Positions 38,549 through 47,159 of a stretch of 64,000 nucleotides of DNA are shown here, one piece after another. The notes under the pieces were generated by a model. That model had not been told where the DNA came from, did not search any database, and saw only the letters and a list, made by a program, of their open reading frames with translations. Each line of letters starts with the position of its first letter. The first letter of the stretch is position 1. Origin of the DNA: Fervidobacterium pennivorans DSM 9078 (GTDB lineage Bacteria > Thermotogota > Thermotogae > Thermotogales > Fervidobacteriaceae). Where the stretch lies: NCBI RefSeq assembly GCF_000235405.2, contig NC_017095.1, positions 496,001-560,000 on the forward strand. Direction: 5' to 3'. The position numbers and the translations under genes are program-made.

Positions 38549-38583
38549 ATTCGTCCATCTAATTAAAAAACAGATGGACGAAT
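38549..38583 (-). terminator. Terminator after udk
   Basis: A 12-bp perfect stem, ATTCGTCCATCT / AGATGGACGAAT, with the minus-strand copy followed by TTTTTTATC. It ends the udk transcript before the miaB promoter. Confidence 0.8.
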
Positions 38584-38615
38584 CTAAGGTATTCTCTCGA
38601 ACGTTTTACACAGGA

Positions 38616-39221
38616 CTATATTAAATTCTGCACATATTCAACTACGACTTCGATAGCCTTTTCGTTGTATCCCCCACGCGGTATGATTATATCTGCATGC
38701 TTTTTCGTAGGTTCAACATAAGCATCATGCATTGGCTTTACAGTATTTAAGTATTGGTCTATAACCGACTCGATAGTTCTTCCACGTTCGAAAATATCCC
38801 TTTGCAACCTTCTTATAAATCGTTCGTCTCCTTCTGTGTCTACGTATATTTTCAAGTCAGCCAATGCTCTCAGCTCGTCATAGTAAAGAGCGAAGATGCC
38901 CTCAATTAACAAGATTGGCTTCGGTTCGATCTTTGTAAAATTTCCCGTTCGCGTATACAAAGTAAAATCGTAATCAGGTAATTCTATAGCTTTTCCTGTT
39001 AAGAGTTCCTTCACATGTTTCACAATCAAAGTGTGTTCAATCATATCCGGGTGGTCATAATTGTATTTCTTCCTCTCTTCCAAGGGTATGTGCGACATGT
39101 CTCTATAATAATTATCCATTGGGAGCATGACACATTTTTCAGAGCCCAATCGTTCCATAATGCGCTTAGCAACTGTTGTCTTCCCTGAGCCAGTTCCTCC
39201 TCCAATAAGTATGATATACAT
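38616..39221 (-). CDS. udk: Uridine kinase
   Basis: P-loop kinase that phosphorylates uridine and cytidine in pyrimidine salvage. Walker A GGGTGSGKTTVAKRI sits at the N-terminus, then PMDNYYRD, YNYDHPD, PDYDFTLYTR and LLIEGIFALYYDELR. 201 residues, the usual size. ATG 39221 follows AGGAGGTAGCG. Last gene before a clear terminator; 32 bases downstream of the ROK regulator gene, so the two may be cotranscribed. Confidence 0.94.
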   Translation of the reverse strand: MYIILIGGGTGSGKTTVAKRIMERLGSEKCVMLPMDNYYRDMSHIPLEERKKYNYDHPDMIEHTLIVKHVKELLTGKAIELPDYDFTLYTRTGNFTKIEPKPILLIEGIFALYYDELRALADLKIYVDTEGDERFIRRLQRDIFERGRTIESVIDQYLNTVKPMHDAYVEPTKKHADIIIPRGGYNEKAIEVVVEYVQNLI

Positions 39222-39253
39222 TCTTCGCTACCTCCTGGAAGTAGTATCGAACT

Positions 39254-40375
39254 CTACAGTTTGGACGTCCGTGATTTTGAAAAGGTCTTCTTAACATAAT
39301 TCACAGCAGCTTCTAATGAAACTCCCCTTTCGACAGCATCGCGTACATGACCATATCGAACAGAAAAGTTGAAATTTGGAGACAGGCTTTTTGCCTTCAT
39401 CTCGATTTGCTGAGCTAGCCATTCGGAGCTTCCTTCTCCGTAAATCGCAATATTGCTAACACCCAAAATCAACGAAAGATTTCCAAGAACATATGCGAGC
39501 TTATCTATGACTTCAGAATAAATCTCTTTTGCCTTACTTTCGTTAGTTTTATATAAATTTCTAATTGTCTTCAATTCACTTAGATAATTTTCCTCGTGGG
39601 CTATGAACTCAACAAATGATATCGAACTTCCAGTATATTTTCTGAAAACGACAAAATCAGAAGCGACAGTTTCAAGGCATCCATAAGCTCCACAATAGCA
39701 CTTTTCATCTCCACCGAAGTATATATGTCCTAAGGCAATGTTCTTAAACTCATCTTTACTGAAAAGAGCGTGGTATTCGTAATAACAAGCTCCGATACCT
39801 GTCCCGTAGTTCAAAACAAAGACACGTTCTCTTCCAGTAGTTTTGGATTCATAGGCTGCGATTGCTTCAACATCTGACAAAATGACGTAAGGAACACCCA
39901 AAGATTTGAGTTTCAACGATTTCACAGGTTCGTATCGCTCAAGTTTTAGAATCTTTGAGTAAACTTTGTCATCAACAACAGTTCCAGAGAACGCTATTCC
40001 AATGCTGTCAAAATCATAGAACTTCTCAATAGTCTTCCTTAGAAGTTCGTTGATACCTTCGTTGTTTAAAAACTCACTTTTCATTTTGTATTCCGCACTC
40101 TCTAATTCTTCACCTTTTCCATTGTAAACAACAGCTCTTATACGTTCCCTACCAACATTTATTGCCAGGATATGCCAAGCTTCTTCAGAAATCGAAATCA
40201 ATTGAGGAGGTTTCCCCGTTGCTGGGAATTCCTCCTCAATCTCTATATAATCTCGTAATTTATCAAGTAGATATGTCATTGTTGAAGGATTAACACCGAT
40301 AATTTTCTCAAGTTCCTTTCTCCTAAGTTTTTTTGCTCTCAAAATATGAAGCAGTATTTTAGCTTCGTTATTCAA
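39254..40375 (-). CDS. ROK-family transcriptional regulator
   Basis: 373 residues: an N-terminal winged helix (LRRKELEKIIGVNPSTMTYLLD) and a ROK sugar-kinase-like body with the zinc/ROK signature GGDEKCYCGAYGCLETVAS. Such proteins are sugar-responsive repressors of transport operons (XylR/NagC type). Start at TTG 40375, 7 bases after GGAGG. It is followed by udk and preceded by treT on the same strand; the importer operon is divergent. A pair of similar 12-bp sites in the divergent promoter region (41736, 41932) is a good candidate for its operators. Confidence 0.88.
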   Translation of the reverse strand: MNNEAKILLHILRAKKLRRKELEKIIGVNPSTMTYLLDKLRDYIEIEEEFPATGKPPQLISISEEAWHILAINVGRERIRAVVYNGKGEELESAEYKMKSEFLNNEGINELLRKTIEKFYDFDSIGIAFSGTVVDDKVYSKILKLERYEPVKSLKLKSLGVPYVILSDVEAIAAYESKTTGRERVFVLNYGTGIGACYYEYHALFSKDEFKNIALGHIYFGGDEKCYCGAYGCLETVASDFVVFRKYTGSSISFVEFIAHEENYLSELKTIRNLYKTNESKAKEIYSEVIDKLAYVLGNLSLILGVSNIAIYGEGSSEWLAQQIEMKAKSLSPNFNFSVRYGHVRDAVERGVSLEAAVNYVKKTFSKSRTSKL

Positions 40376-40453
40376 CTCCCTACCTCCAGTCCAGATAAAA
40401 CAAAGAGTCAACTATTTTCTGTCCACCCTGATTTATATTATACAGAATAACTT

Positions 40454-41674
40454 TCATTTAACAACAGATTTTATAATTTCCAAATATCTCTTCACATGCG
40501 CAGTTGATAAATACGTTTTTCTAACCTTTTCTTTAGCATTTTTTCCAAATTCGCGGAGTCGGCTTTGATTTTCCAAAAGGTCACAAACAGCATCTGCAAG
40601 TTCTTCAACGCTTTGCCTCAAATATCCGTTAACACCATCATCAATCTGAATTTTAACCCCGCCAACTGGTCGTGCAACAACAGGATGTTCTTTCCACATC
40701 ATTTCACTAATTACAAGTCCAAAGCCTTCCCTAGTAGCTGTGTGCAATCCTAAAGTAGAAAGTCTTTGAATAGCATTAACTTCTAAGTGACCCACACCTT
40801 TAAGGTCAGTGAGGAATAGGATATCCTTATCGACACCCGCATACCGCAGGACATCTTCAAAGAAAATCCAACCTTCCGGATCATCTTTCGCCATAGCTGA
40901 GACTATTGCAAGTTGTACGTCAAATCTTTCTTTCACTTTACGATACACATTGATAGCTGAAAACAAATCTTTCCAGGGGTCAAACCTGGCAACAACAGTT
41001 ATAATAGGTCTTGAGACGTCGATTTTGTAACGATCAACTACGCTTTTTAACTCTGCTTCTGAAATTTCTCTGTTCTTTGGACTGAGAGGGTCAATGCTTG
41101 GAGGAAATTCAACTGCAATGTTGTCAAATGGTGCTCTTACATAGTCCATTATATGGAATAGTGCTTTTTCATACTTTGTCATCTTAGAAGTCAATCTATT
41201 CCAGACTTTCAGGTTGGGGGTGCTTGTGTCAATATGACATCTCCAAATGTATTTTGTGTGAGTACCAGACCTGAAATATGGGATGTAGGCAGGTTGAGGG
41301 TCGTGGATTATTACAACGTCGGCATCAAGATTCAGTCTTTTGGCATTTTCTTCGTTCACTTTTTCAAACAGTTCCCATTCTTCTTCTGAAATTTCAATAT
41401 CAGCACCTTGAAGAGCATTGTGAAGTTTCTTAGTTACATTAAAAAACTCCATAGGTGCTTCAAGTACTTCCCAGGATGCATCCAACCCTGCATCCTTCAT
41501 TAAAGGAACAATAGTCATGAGCAGTTCAGCGACACCACCACCATATGCAGTTGCGTTAACGTGCACAACTTTGAGCCCTTTCAGCTTTTTTCCAAGTTCG
41601 AATATAGCTTCCACATCTTCTTTCGAGAATACACTGTAATCAGCAAGCCTCTTAACTGGCAGTTCTACAGTCAT
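40454..41674 (-). CDS. treT: Trehalose synthase TreT (glycosyltransferring)
   Basis: GT4-family retaining glycosyltransferase, 406 residues. It matches the TreT group, which reversibly makes trehalose from NDP-glucose and glucose: KVVHVNATAYGGGVAELL, VIIHDPQPAYIPYF, WRCHIDTSTPN, and the C-terminal E-x7-E motif EGFGLVISEMMWKEHPVVA. Start at ATG 41674, 8 bases after GGAGG. It faces away from a sugar ABC importer, as the treT gene of Thermococcus litoralis is associated with the trehalose/maltose importer. So import and breakdown of trehalose, or synthesis as a compatible solute, are both possible. Confidence 0.88.
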   Translation of the reverse strand: MTVELPVKRLADYSVFSKEDVEAIFELGKKLKGLKVVHVNATAYGGGVAELLMTIVPLMKDAGLDASWEVLEAPMEFFNVTKKLHNALQGADIEISEEEWELFEKVNEENAKRLNLDADVVIIHDPQPAYIPYFRSGTHTKYIWRCHIDTSTPNLKVWNRLTSKMTKYEKALFHIMDYVRAPFDNIAVEFPPSIDPLSPKNREISEAELKSVVDRYKIDVSRPIITVVARFDPWKDLFSAINVYRKVKERFDVQLAIVSAMAKDDPEGWIFFEDVLRYAGVDKDILFLTDLKGVGHLEVNAIQRLSTLGLHTATREGFGLVISEMMWKEHPVVARPVGGVKIQIDDGVNGYLRQSVEELADAVCDLLENQSRLREFGKNAKEKVRKTYLSTAHVKRYLEIIKSVVK

Positions 41675-41735
41675 AACCAACGCCTCCTCCTGACGGTTTT
41701 AGAGTTGAAAAAATACACTTCGTTCCATGGGAATT

Positions 41736-41747
41736 TTGAATTTCGAA
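41736..41747. promoter_or_regulatory. Candidate operator site near treT promoter
   Basis: TTGAATTTCGAA, a near-palindrome. It lies just downstream of a minus-strand extended -10 (TGATACAAT; plus-strand ATTGTA at 41762-41767), where a repressor would block treT. It differs by one base from the site at 41932. Confidence 0.45.
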
Positions 41748-41921
41748 TTTTCTTCAAAGACATTGTATCACAAATCTTGAATTGCAGACTAAGTATAAAA
41801 TAGACAAAAAAACTGTAAATTGTTTCATAATGACATATTATGGAACAAAAACCACCTATCCCTATGCCTTATGCGTTATTACTCGCAATTTCGATATTTT
41901 TTTATTCCACACATGTCGTGA

Positions 41922-41943
41922 TATACTACATTTGAAATTCGAA
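41922..41943 (+). promoter_or_regulatory. Original importer promoter with candidate operator
   Basis: Extended -10 TGATATACT (TATACT at 41922-41927) is followed at once by TTGAAATTCGAA (41932-41943), spanning the expected start of transcription. The IS insertion at 41960 now separates this promoter from the sugar-binding-protein gene by more than 1 kb. Confidence 0.45.
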
Positions 41944-41959
41944 CATACCCACACTACTT

Positions 41960-43018
41960 GATAGTGTTAACTTGTAGTGATGAAAGAGTGTAAGTGTGAA
42001 AGAATGCAATTGATATTGCCATTGTGTGTTTTCCAAAGATTCTTCACTACACAAAAGCCTTGAATGTATTTTGCTAAATTCTTCGTATTCTTCAGCCCTC
42101 GCTTGAGTCGGAAAAAGTCTTTCAACAATGAAAACTTAGATTCACATTGATTGTTTTTACCGAGCGGTACCACTACGTGATTGATATTTCTGAACAACAG
42201 CTTTACTGCACTTTCATATGCACCAAGTCCATCAGTAATAAGTTCAATGTTTCTAGGTTTTGAATTACCAAAGAACTTCTCGAGCAATACTTTGACTTGT
42301 CCCATATCACGATACTTTGAGACATGCCAACAAAGAATTAAGTTAGTTTCGTGATCAACTAATAGCCAAACATAGTACTTTTGTTCTTTGAACACAAGAA
42401 CAGTTTCATCAGCATGAACTGAGAAAACATTTTCGATGGTAAATGTTGGAAAAAGTACAGAGAATAAAGTACACAATTTAATAACCCATTTGTATATGGT
42501 GACATGAGATACTTTGATATTAAGAGAATGAGCAAGAGAGCGATAAGACATATTGTGTTTCATATACAAAACAAAAGCCTTTAAGACGAAAAAGATAGGG
42601 AAGCGGAAATATTTAAATTTCTCAGGAATAAGGGTGACTGGTTCGGGGAGGTTAAAAGGTACTCTATCTTTGGTACGACAAGCTCTACAACGGAAGACAA
42701 CGAAAGAGCGACGGACTTTGTAAATTTGCATAGATTTACCACAAGAAGTGCATTTGGGATAAGGGAAAGAGAAGTTTTTGCGTTTGTGAGAATGGGAGAG
42801 TTTGAAAGAATGATGGCAGAGTTTGCAAAGGAATTGTTGGTTACCGTATTTGTCATGACCGTTTTTGTATAAGCTGGTGGAACCGCATTTTGGACAAGAG
42901 AGCGTTGAGTTGTTCATATCGGGATACCTCCTTTGTCGAGAGTTGGTTGGGGGGTGTCCCCTCTTTATAAGGATAATGCGGTTTTTGGAAAGTTTCAATA
43001 CTTTTAGTTAACATTATC
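41960..43018 (-). mobile_element. IS6-like insertion sequence, copy 1
   Basis: A 1059-bp element. Both ends are visible: left GATAGTGTTAACTTGTAGTG, right end read inward GATAATGTTAACTAAAAGTA. It is flanked by an 8-bp direct repeat CACTACTT (41952-41959 and 43019-43026), the target duplication. The single gene is a DDE transposase read on the minus strand. Copy 2 at 57561 is the same length and differs at about nine positions, most of them near the 3' end of the transposase gene. The insertion lies in the 5' leader of the sugar-binding-protein gene, a few bases before its SD. Confidence 0.95.
41967..42917 (-). CDS. IS transposase, zinc-ribbon DDE type (copy 1)
   Basis: 316 residues. Two zinc-binding stretches come first (CPKCGSTSLYKNG...CKLC and CTSCGKSM...CRAC), then a helix-turn-helix-like region (SYRSLAHSLNIKVSHVTIYKW), and an IS6/IS240-type DDE core: HADETVLV, ITDGLGAYESA and the Glu in NNQCESKFSLLKD. 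The start is ATG 42917, 9 bases after AAAGGAGG; the longer frame runs to 42998. The gene is intact. Short ORFs inside it on the same strand are shadows. Confidence 0.9.
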   Translation of the reverse strand: MNNSTLSCPKCGSTSLYKNGHDKYGNQQFLCKLCHHSFKLSHSHKRKNFSFPYPKCTSCGKSMQIYKVRRSFVVFRCRACRTKDRVPFNLPEPVTLIPEKFKYFRFPIFFVLKAFVLYMKHNMSYRSLAHSLNIKVSHVTIYKWVIKLCTLFSVLFPTFTIENVFSVHADETVLVFKEQKYYVWLLVDHETNLILCWHVSKYRDMGQVKVLLEKFFGNSKPRNIELITDGLGAYESAVKLLFRNINHVVVPLGKNNQCESKFSLLKDFFRLKRGLKNTKNLAKYIQGFCVVKNLWKTHNGNINCILSHLHSFITTS

Positions 43019-43042
43019 CACTACTTAATGGGAGGTGTAAGT

Positions 43043-44293
43043 ATGAGGAAGTTCTTATTGGGAATTTTGTTGTTAACACTTGCGGTGGTAGCGTTTTCCA
43101 GCTCTCGAGTTACGATAACTATGACGGCAGGTGCAGTTGGTAAAGAACTTGAGGTTCTTTACGCTCAGCTTGATGTTTTCATGAGGCAGAACCCGAATAT
43201 CAAAGTTTCCGTCATGCCTATGCCAAACTCATCAACAGAAAGGCACGACCTTTATGTTACCTATTTGGCTTCGGGAGAGAAAGAACCCACAGTTCTAATG
43301 CTTGATGTCATTTGGCCAGCAGAATTTGCGCCGTATCTTGAAGATTTAACAGCTGATAAAGATTATTTTGAACTTAACAAATTCCTTCCTGGTACAGTTA
43401 AAGCCGCTACAGTGAATGGAAGGATTGTAGCGATTCCATGGTTCACCGATGCAGGCTTGTTGTATTACAGGAAAGACTTACTTGAAAAATATGGCTTCAA
43501 GAATCCTCCAAAAACATGGGATGAACTTGTAAAGATGGCAAAGACAATAACAGCAAAAGAAAAGAACATGGTTGGTTTTGTATGGCAAGGTGCAAGGTAT
43601 GAAGGTTTGGTTTGTGACTTCATGGAGTACCTTGTTTCATTTGGCGGCGATGTTCTTGATGATCAAGGCAATGTGATTATAAACAGTCCAGCTGCTGTAA
43701 AAGCACTCCAATTCATGGTTGACCTTATTTACACGCACAAAGTCTCTCCGCAAGCTGTTACAACATACATGGAAGAAGAGGCAAGAAGAGCCTTCCAGAA
43801 TGGTCAAGCAGTGTTCATGAGAAATTGGCCATACGCATGGTCTCTATTGAACGATCCCAAAGAGTCAAAAGTTGCTGGAAAGGTTGGAGTTGCACCACTT
43901 CCAGCAGGCCCAGCCGGAAAATCAGCAGCAACTCTTGGTGGATGGATGCTTGGTATCAACAAGAATGCTACCCCTGAGGAGAAAGAAGCTGCTAAGAAGC
44001 TCATTAAGTTCTTGACAAGCTATGAGCAACAACTTTACAAAGCAATTAACGCAGGTCAAAATCCAACGATGATGGATGTTTACAAGGACCCAGCACTCAA
44101 AAAGGCAGCTCCATTTATGGTTGAATTGTATGGAATGTTCATTAACGCCGTTCCAAGACCAAGGACAGCAAAATACAGTGAAATATCCGATGTTATTCAG
44201 AAATACGTACACGCTGCTTTAACAAGGCAGACCACACCGCAAAAAGCTATCGAAGATATGGCGAAAGAATTGAACAAAATTCTTGGAAAATGA
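43043..44293 (+). CDS. ABC importer sugar-binding protein (MalE-like)
   Basis: Extracellular solute-binding protein of family 1, 416 residues. Signal peptide MRKFLLGILLLTLAVVAFSS, then VTITMTAGAVGKELEVLYAQ, PTVLMLDVIWPAEFAPYLEDL, AIPWFTDAGLLYYRKDLLEKYG and LGGWMLGINKNA, the pattern of trehalose/maltose-type binding proteins. Start at ATG 43043, 7 bases after GGAGG. Its SD is 13 bases from the IS end; the original promoter is now more than 1 kb away. The gene itself is intact. A terminator hairpin follows, as is common after binding-protein genes. Confidence 0.9.
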   Translation: MRKFLLGILLLTLAVVAFSSSRVTITMTAGAVGKELEVLYAQLDVFMRQNPNIKVSVMPMPNSSTERHDLYVTYLASGEKEPTVLMLDVIWPAEFAPYLEDLTADKDYFELNKFLPGTVKAATVNGRIVAIPWFTDAGLLYYRKDLLEKYGFKNPPKTWDELVKMAKTITAKEKNMVGFVWQGARYEGLVCDFMEYLVSFGGDVLDDQGNVIINSPAAVKALQFMVDLIYTHKVSPQAVTTYMEEEARRAFQNGQAVFMRNWPYAWSLLNDPKESKVAGKVGVAPLPAGPAGKSAATLGGWMLGINKNATPEEKEAAKKLIKFLTSYEQQLYKAINAGQNPTMMDVYKDPALKKAAPFMVELYGMFINAVPRPRTAKYSEISDVIQKYVHAALTRQTTPQKAIEDMAKELNKILGK

Positions 44294-44338
44294 AATGAAT
44301 CGAGAATCAGTACGAGTAACCAAAACAACGAGAACTAC

Positions 44339-44363
44339 AACCGGGGGTTAGCCCCCGGTTTTT
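44339..44363 (+). terminator. Attenuating terminator between binding protein and permease genes
   Basis: AACCGGGGG / CCCCCGGTT stem with loop TTAG and a TTTTT tail. Partial termination here would keep the binding protein more abundant than the permeases. Confidence 0.85.
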
Positions 44364-44385
44364 CAAGAACATGGAGGTGAAGCTT

Positions 44386-45273
44386 TTGAAGGCAAAGACC
44401 AGAGAGACAGTTATAGCATGGTGGATGGTGTTACCCGCACTTTTAGTAATTTCTGTTATTGCTTTCTTCCCTCTATTTAAAACATTCTACGATAGCTTCT
44501 TTGAATTTGGATTGAGACCAGATATAGAAAAAAAGTTTGTCGGGTTTAAGAATTACATAGATTTATTCCACGACGATCGTTTTCTTGATGCTTTGAAAAC
44601 AACGATAATCTTCACTGTTGTTTCTGTGGCTCTTGAAACTGTATTTGGCCTTTTGATAGCTATTATTGTGAACCAGCCTTTCAAATTCAGAGGAGCTGTA
44701 AGAGCAGCCATGCTTATTCCTTGGGCAATACCAACAGCGATATCATCACAAATGTGGAAATGGATGTTCAATGACCAGGGAGGAATAGTGACGAAATTTT
44801 TAGAAAAGCTAAATATAATTGAACCAGGTTTTCCTATCCTTGGCTCACCAAAAACCGCACTTTGGGCGATTATCGCAGTTGATGTATGGAAAACGACACC
44901 TTTTATGGCTTTGCTTATACTTGCGGGGTTGCAATTAATTCCAGAGGAGTTGTATGAAGCTGCAAGAATAGACGGAGCTAATCTGTTACAGAGGTTCACA
45001 AAAATTACTCTCCCAATGCTGAGTTCAACGATAGCTGTTGCTTTGATATTTAGAACACTTGATGCTTTAAGGGTTTTTGATGTTGTATTTATAATGACTC
45101 GAGGAAGTGTAGGCACAGAAACTTTGGCTGTTTATAACCGTGTATTGCTGATGGACAGGGCTTTTACAGGTGCATGGTTTGGTTACGGTTCGGCACTTTC
45201 TGTGATCATATTCTTGTTAATCTCGATATTTGCAATAATCTATATAAAGAGCTTGAAGTTGAAACTGGATTAA
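44386..45273 (+). CDS. ABC sugar permease (MalF-like)
   Basis: 295-residue inner-membrane subunit with six membrane segments and the EAA loop EAARIDGANLLQRFTKITLP that contacts the ATPase. TTG start at 44386, 8 bases after GGAGG; the ATG at 44371 lies at the SD. Pairs with the next gene. No ATP-binding subunit is encoded here, so a shared MsmX/MalK-type ATPase elsewhere is presumably used. Confidence 0.92.
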   Translation: MKAKTRETVIAWWMVLPALLVISVIAFFPLFKTFYDSFFEFGLRPDIEKKFVGFKNYIDLFHDDRFLDALKTTIIFTVVSVALETVFGLLIAIIVNQPFKFRGAVRAAMLIPWAIPTAISSQMWKWMFNDQGGIVTKFLEKLNIIEPGFPILGSPKTALWAIIAVDVWKTTPFMALLILAGLQLIPEELYEAARIDGANLLQRFTKITLPMLSSTIAVALIFRTLDALRVFDVVFIMTRGSVGTETLAVYNRVLLMDRAFTGAWFGYGSALSVIIFLLISIFAIIYIKSLKLKLD

Positions 45274-45300
45274 TGACCAAAAAAATAAGAGGTGATAACC

Positions 45301-46146
45301 GTGTCCACAAAAGCAAAAAAGTTGATTTTCAAGGTAACCTTAACCATTGCAGTTATATTCGTTTTAATATGGTGCATTTTTCCATTCTACTGGGCGGTGG
45401 TATCATCTTTGAAACCCAATATAGAACTCTTTGATCCAAACCCAACTTTATTGCCTAAAAATCCGACGTTTTCGAACTATGTAAAGGTCTTTGCGGAAAG
45501 GCCATTCCACGTAAACATCTGGAATAGCATAGTTGTGTCTGGTATAACCACATTAACTACACTTATTTTCGGTTCTTTTGCAGGATACGCAATAGCACGC
45601 CTACGCATGAAAGGTAAAGCATTTGTAATGGCTCTTATTCTTTCTGTTAGTATGTTTCCGCAGATTTCTATTTTAGGTTCGCTCTTTGTTATCCTTAGAA
45701 AACTTGGAATGATAAACACTTACCAAGGCTTAATTCTGCCATATGTGGCTATTACATTGCCACTAACTACTTGGATACTCCAAAACTTTTTCAGGGACCT
45801 TCCAAAAGAGATAGAAGAAGCTGCAGCGATTGACGGGTGCTCGCGCTTGAGAACTCTCTTCCAGATAGTTTTTCCTATGTCTGCACCAGGTTTGGTTGCA
45901 ACGGGACTTTTAACGTTCATAACGGCATGGAACGAGTTCCTTTTTGCATTTACGTTCATGCAAAAACCACAGTATTACACTGTTCCTGTCGCTATAGCTA
46001 TGTTTGCCGGCAGAACTCAGTACGAACAACCCTGGGGTCAGTTAATGGCTGCTGCTGTTATTGTGACTGCCCCATTAGTAGCCTTAGTTTTAGTGTTCCA
46101 AAATAGAATTATATCTGGTTTGAGTGCAGGTGCGGTGAAAGGATGA
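45301..46146 (+). CDS. ABC sugar permease (MalG-like)
   Basis: 281 residues with six membrane segments. The EAA loop is EAAAIDGCSRLRTLFQIVFP. GTG start at 45301, behind AAGAGGTGAT; an in-frame GTG at 45292 is in the SD. Its stop overlaps the start of the PfkB gene (ATGA), so sugar uptake and kinase are translationally coupled. Confidence 0.92.
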   Translation: MSTKAKKLIFKVTLTIAVIFVLIWCIFPFYWAVVSSLKPNIELFDPNPTLLPKNPTFSNYVKVFAERPFHVNIWNSIVVSGITTLTTLIFGSFAGYAIARLRMKGKAFVMALILSVSMFPQISILGSLFVILRKLGMINTYQGLILPYVAITLPLTTWILQNFFRDLPKEIEEAAAIDGCSRLRTLFQIVFPMSAPGLVATGLLTFITAWNEFLFAFTFMQKPQYYTVPVAIAMFAGRTQYEQPWGQLMAAAVIVTAPLVALVLVFQNRIISGLSAGAVKG

Positions 46147-47150
46147 ACAGGTCGAAAACAGGTATGATACTTTTTGTCGGAGAACTCCTAGCGGATTTTA
46201 TAACTCTGCAAGATTTTTACGTTGCCGAGGAATTTGTCATAAAGACAGGAGGTTCTCCAGGGAATATAGCACGGTTTGCCTCTCAGCTTGGGGTTCCAAC
46301 CAAAATCATTTCACGTGTGGGAGACGACCCTATTGGTAGCAGAATTTTGAAAAAGTTAGAGCAAGCTGGCGTGGATATTTCATCAGTTCAGATAGACAAA
46401 CAACATGGGACAACACTTGTGTTTGTTCGAAAAACTCCAAACAGTCCTGATTTTTTCGTAATTCGAGGTGCGGATAGGTATCTCAAATTAGATGAGGATG
46501 AGATTGAGAATATCTTAGGAGGAGCTAATATCGTTCACCTGAGTTGCTGGATGCTAACACATGAGCAATTGTACGAAACAACAATGAAGATAGTCCGCAA
46601 AGCGTTAGAAATGGGTATTCAGATATCATTTGACCCAAATTGCCGAGATAAATTATTCAGTTGCAAAAAAATAAATCTCTCAAGAGTTTTTGAATTATTA
46701 AAGTACACAACGTATTCAAAGCCTTCCATAGACGATGCATTGGCCCTATTTGGAATGCCTGACAATCGAATTTCGGATTGTGAAAAGCGAAGTGAAGGGT
46801 TATTTTCTTCAAACGAAATAGACATTGAACTGGTCAAATATTATGTAAGCAAGTTTCATGAACATGGCGTAAAATACGTTGTACTCACGGTAGGCAAAGA
46901 TGGCGCATTCGCTTCTGATGGAGAAAGCCTAGTTCATATACCAGCTTCCGCAAGGAAAGTAGTTGACGCAACAGGTGCAGGTGATGGATTTTGGGCTGGG
47001 ATTTATTATGGACTAATCAATGGTTATGATTTTCTACAAGCTTGTAATATAGGTTCGATGGTTGCTGGTTACATAGTCGGATTTGTTGGTGCGGAGGTTG
47101 ATATAACTGATCTGAAAAAAGAATTCGAAAATAATATTCTGAGAGGATGA
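46143..47150 (+). CDS. PfkB-family sugar kinase (probable fructokinase)
   Basis: Ribokinase-fold kinase of 335 residues. Signature 1 region GGSPGNIARFASQLG and signature 2 DATGAGDGFWAGI with the catalytic Asp. Fructokinase is the most likely activity given the neighbouring sucrose-synthase/SPS-like enzyme and the sugar importer, but ribokinase-type substrates cannot be excluded from sequence. It overlaps the permease gene upstream and is followed after 9 bases by the glycosyltransferase gene. Confidence 0.85.
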   Translation: MNRSKTGMILFVGELLADFITLQDFYVAEEFVIKTGGSPGNIARFASQLGVPTKIISRVGDDPIGSRILKKLEQAGVDISSVQIDKQHGTTLVFVRKTPNSPDFFVIRGADRYLKLDEDEIENILGGANIVHLSCWMLTHEQLYETTMKIVRKALEMGIQISFDPNCRDKLFSCKKINLSRVFELLKYTTYSKPSIDDALALFGMPDNRISDCEKRSEGLFSSNEIDIELVKYYVSKFHEHGVKYVVLTVGKDGAFASDGESLVHIPASARKVVDATGAGDGFWAGIYYGLINGYDFLQACNIGSMVAGYIVGFVGAEVDITDLKKEFENNILRG

Positions 47151-47159
47151 GGTGAGACT

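Noticed and set aside
42581-42856. 91-codon minus-strand ORF inside the IS, repeated at 58182-58457
   Set aside because: It appears in both copies only because the element does; it is another frame of the transposase N-terminus and has no SD of its own. A frameshifted second IS protein was considered but the transposase frame is already complete.
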